NCBI GenBank assembly: GCA_964577195.1
Contig: CAZNYF010000058.1
Location: 1-16,520 of the forward strand
Reading direction: 5' to 3'
DNA: 16,520 bases
Source of the DNA: HyVt-560 sp964577195
GTDB lineage: Bacteria; Pseudomonadota; Gammaproteobacteria; UWMA-0217
This document shows, in pieces, positions 15,001 through 16,520 of this stretch (position 1 is the stretch's first letter; each line of letters opens with the position of its first letter). Below the pieces are notes generated by a model. It made no database searches and had not been told where the DNA came from. It saw only the letters and a list, made by a program, of their open reading frames with translations. The position numbers and the translations under genes are program-made.

Positions 15001-16438
15001 TGCCAATGGTCTCATAGATGCCGATGGTAACGGTGTTGCCGACTTCCGCGAGGTTTGCAACTGTGGCGATAATGCCGCGTTCCGTACCGGTCTTGAAGGC
15101 AACGGTGGTGGCAGCTTCGGCCTGGGCATGCTCGGGTTACTCGGTGGTGCGGCAATGTTCAGACGTCGTCGTAGCATCGCAAAGCACAAGACCGTGCTTC
15201 GCGGAGCCGCCAGCGTCGCAGTACTGATGACCGCTTCATTTGCAGCTCAAGCAGAAAACTCTCCTTCAGAACGTAACTTTGACAGCCGCATCTATCTGGG
15301 AGCGGGTGCTGGCATCACGCAACTGGAGCCAGAGGCTGTTTGCCCTTGTTACCGCGTTGATGATGACACCAGCGCAGGTGGCCAGGTCTTCATCGGTTTT
15401 GACGTAAGCCGCAGCTTTTCGCTGGAAGGCTACTACGCTGATCTTGGTGGCGCAGCAGTAGGTAAACTCAATGGCGAATCTGCTGGTGATGTAGACTATC
15501 AAGTCTACGGCATTAGCGCCGTTGGTTACCTGCTCAATAGTCGCAAAGGCTCTGACTATGCCAGTGGCTATGACGACGAAGGAAAGTTTCGTCGCGAAGG
15601 CATGTCCTTATATGGCAGAGTCGGTGTTGGCGGCATGGAGAATGATGCGCAGGTGAAATATGAGCGCGTTGAAGACATCCATCTAACGCTGGGCGTTGGT
15701 GCGGAATACGGCTGGAAAAATGGCATAGCAGCACGGGCAGAGTACACCTCCTATGACGAAGATGCACAGATGCTGTCATTGGCTCTACTCAAACGCTTTG
15801 GCAAGGTTGACGAGATCGAGGAGGTCGCTGCACCAGAAATGGTTGAACCAGAACCAACTCCGGCACCGATTGCGCCCGTTCGCGCAGCAGTCAACAACGA
15901 CACAGATAATGATGGTGTTCTAAACGCCGCTGATATCTGCCCCAACTCACCACAAGGTGCGCATGTTAACGACGTCGGTTGCATCATAGACCGTGACCGT
16001 GATGGCATTGTCAATGAGGCTGATAAATGCCCCGAAACACCTGCCAATACTCGCGTTGATGAGAATGGTTGCTCGTTAAAAGCCAAACCCGAGCAAGTCA
16101 GCTTTTCCGGTGTACTTGAGGGCGTTAACTTCCACACCAATTCAGATCGCCTCACTGAGAAAGCAACGGTGATTCTGGATAATGCGGCAATGGAAATGAA
16201 TCGTTTTCCAGGTGTTAGCGTGATCATTGTCGGTCATACCGATAACCAGGGCGGTACAGCCTTTAACAAAGACCTTTCGATTCGACGCGCTAAAGCAGTT
16301 GCTCGCTATTTGGTCAGCAAGGGGGTGAAAGCCAGCCGATTGCGCTACGCAGGCAAAGGCGAATCACAGCCTAGATCGACCAACGACACGCGCGACGGCC
16401 GAGCGATCAATAGACGGGTGGAGTTTATTATCAAATAG
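12038..16438 (+). CDS. Giant two-part surface protein: GlyGly-CTERM-like adhesin joined to OmpA-family porin
   Basis: This single 1466-residue frame has AAGGAG before its ATG. Part one has a signal peptide (1-27, cut at AFA/GG), an unrecognised domain (28-320), an SdrD-like B domain (321-430, KSISGNVFQDDDRDGTQNGG), a cadherin-like Ig domain (about 437-528) and calcium-binding thrombospondin type 3 repeats (532-1006). It then has a C-N-C pair (1007/1009) and a GlyGly-CTERM-like tail: GGGS (1023-1026), a hydrophobic stretch, then FRRRRS (1041-1046). Part two begins at once with a second signal peptide whose likely cut is AQA/EN before residue 1073. It continues with an OmpA-sized beta-barrel (1075-1254, ending LLKRFGK), a proline/glutamate-rich linker, two TSP3 repeats (1286-1350) and an OmpA_C peptidoglycan-binding domain (1363-1466, VGHTDNQGG, GRAINRRVEF). 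Likely sites are the cell surface for part one and the outer membrane for part two. Confidence 0.9.
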   Translation: MNNKHKLHKLSLAIAVALATASGAAFAGGAVTVVNTSTEAATATTYNGPSDATEYKWGLGNDLLIEGFEFGGNTYSYDSIADNVKLVRVNNPNATNDELCSVFVETTGLERNYKTSYPQLAGGNSCDLESLLSGRVINRGALDLFSNFGTHAKNIERADFIFTNGIAAPNAVADLQTSGHIVTEKSGNNPIKIAAILAVDNAGDPTQFGALVRVTDSSGIEYGVTNIQTQNDFLTNTDANPGFPEKTGDSTEALGMAFVSLSDLGVSAGVTYFGFSYFADDVTDANADPATFPSDTGNAGSGDEADLYGGTAGYFTIATQKSISGNVFQDDDRDGTQNGGETGLGNVDVSLFEDTNANGLFDDGTDQQVGATVVTNGSGAYSLTAPAPANGDYFVLVDETDTDLPVNHSTGTNPLPVTIASQDVANKHFPFAPPPPVINAPDAINDSATTEENQPVDINVLDNDTPVNGVFTLTIVAGQEPANGTVTVNGGVINYTPNLGFDGNDSFQYQIENGSSESDIATVNITVTPLPDFDQDGIPDSVDIDDDNDGILDSVEGNLDFDGDGNINSKDLDADGDGINDLEESGLNEAAQTALDSNNDGQIDSTEDFGANGLADNVETNPESGTPDYAGDGSVTSPVDTDGDTHKDFLDLDSDNDGILDVIEAGLVDSDGDGEADAGQASTNSPVDTDGDSIPDYRDLDSDNDGITDIIEAGGLDADNNGEVDGFVDANNDGYDDNLRTNPLPVPDTDNDGIRDFRDLDSDNDGLTDITEAGGVDTDKDGRVDDFIDANGDGRHDPLTDAPLPVPDTDGDSIADFRDLDSDNDGIADIIEAGGTDTDGNGRVDNFVDANNDGYDDNIAASPLPIPDTDGDSHPDYLDLDSDNDGITDLIEAGGVDADFDGKVDNFTDANGDGMDDPLNTATAGTALPLPDTDEDGTPDYLDLDSDNDGMLDIMEAGLPDADNDGKIDGFVDANGDGLDDNVQGVLSANGLIDADGNGVADFREVCNCGDNAAFRTGLEGNGGGSFGLGMLGLLGGAAMFRRRRSIAKHKTVLRGAASVAVLMTASFAAQAENSPSERNFDSRIYLGAGAGITQLEPEAVCPCYRVDDDTSAGGQVFIGFDVSRSFSLEGYYADLGGAAVGKLNGESAGDVDYQVYGISAVGYLLNSRKGSDYASGYDDEGKFRREGMSLYGRVGVGGMENDAQVKYERVEDIHLTLGVGAEYGWKNGIAARAEYTSYDEDAQMLSLALLKRFGKVDEIEEVAAPEMVEPEPTPAPIAPVRAAVNNDTDNDGVLNAADICPNSPQGAHVNDVGCIIDRDRDGIVNEADKCPETPANTRVDENGCSLKAKPEQVSFSGVLEGVNFHTNSDRLTEKATVILDNAAMEMNRFPGVSVIIVGHTDNQGGTAFNKDLSIRRAKAVARYLVSKGVKASRLRYAGKGESQPRSTNDTRDGRAINRRVEFIIK
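13955..15037 (+). repeat. Tandem 180-base coding repeats (thrombospondin type 3-like)
   Basis: Six units start at 13955, 14099, 14279, 14459, 14639 and 14831. Four are followed by the next at 180 or 192 bases; the first is short (144). Each unit encodes a DTDGDS-type start, the constant DLDSDNDG, an IEAGG-like block, a DANxDGxDD block and a PLPxP end. Codons differ between units although the residues stay the same. Confidence 0.9.
15071..15256 (+). other. Junction of CTERM-like sorting tail and second signal peptide
   Basis: Residues 1012-1073 form a hairpin of two hydrophobic stretches around a strongly basic loop. The stretches are GLGMLGLLGGAAMF and the segment around ASVAVLMTASFA; the loop is RRRRSIAKHK. 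The order fits an outgoing domain that is stopped in the membrane, followed by a new export signal. An internal ATG at 15155 (MFRRRRSIAKHK) could also start the second part by itself; the GGTGG upstream of it is a weak possible ribosome-binding site. Confidence 0.7.
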
Positions 16439-16474
16439 TCAATCAACTCGATAGACATTTAAAAAGTGAAAGAC

Positions 16475-16500
16475 AAAGCGGGCATTAAGCCCGCTTTTTT
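16475..16500 (+). terminator. Rho-independent terminator after the 1466-codon gene
   Basis: AAAGCGGGC (16475-16483) and GCCCGCTTT (16489-16497) form a perfect stem with loop ATTAA, followed by a run of six T (16495-16500). It ends the transcript about 40 bases after the TAG. Confidence 0.92.
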
Positions 16501-16520
16501 GTGAGCGCGATTATTTTATA

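Noticed and set aside
13955..15037. CRISPR-like spacing of repeats
   Set aside because: Units are 180 bases, coding throughout, with diverged codons and no short identical direct repeats separated by unique spacers.
14239..15189. Long open frames on the minus strand across the repeat region
   Set aside because: They are low-complexity serine/proline-rich readings of the antisense of the DxDxDG repeats. The periodic codons keep stops out of that frame, and no start signals are seen.
15751..16227. 158-codon minus-strand frame opposite the OmpA_C domain
   Set aside because: It is the antisense of a well-conserved OmpA_C coding stretch and has serine-rich low-complexity content.

Overview
The window looks like chromosomal DNA of a free-living, probably aquatic, gammaproteobacterium. 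The clues are the zinc-ribbon-free L33 and the L28 of the E. coli type, a FolB very close to the E. coli form, a PilW-type pilus protein, a LigE-type exported DNA ligase, an OmpA-family protein and a GlyGly-CTERM-like sorting signal. I see no prophage, insertion sequence, tRNA, rRNA or CRISPR array. The order within the class cannot be fixed from the sequence alone.

Left part (1-4504): the 3'-truncated msrB and a small coiled DUF465 protein lie on the minus strand, with a doubtful 54-codon ORF between them. A TPR lipoprotein of the PilW type carrying an extra C-terminal SPOR domain follows on the plus strand. Next come an unknown 112-residue protein (minus), a membrane-anchored DUF4105/Lnb-like protein (plus), a DUF2322-like protein (minus) and an orphan spermidine-synthase-like protein (plus).

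Middle (4518-9340): an OmpR-type response regulator and its sensor kinase form a minus-strand pair. Divergent from it are a cysteine-less HMA-like protein and a signal-peptide-bearing ATP-dependent DNA ligase (LigE), which end at a shared bidirectional terminator. rpmB-rpmG come in from the other side with a good promoter. folB-folK overlap by 4 bases. Promoter-like hexamers are placed so that folB would be transcribed from the A of its own start codon, suggesting a leaderless mRNA.

Right part (9381-16500): a compact four-gene minus-strand operon with overlapping ends encodes two proteins of no clear family (one perhaps NTF2-like), a four-helix membrane protein and a stand-alone 5'-3' exonuclease. 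Divergent from it is the most striking item, a single 1466-codon ORF. It encodes two complete exported proteins in one frame. The first is a surface protein (signal peptide, SdrD-like and Ig-like domains, six roughly 60-residue calcium-binding repeats) ending in a GlyGly-CTERM-like tripartite tail. Directly after comes a second signal peptide, then an OmpA-type beta-barrel, thrombospondin type 3 repeats and a peptidoglycan-binding OmpA_C domain. It looks like a naturally encoded polyprotein that two membrane proteases could split, and it is the best candidate here for something undescribed.
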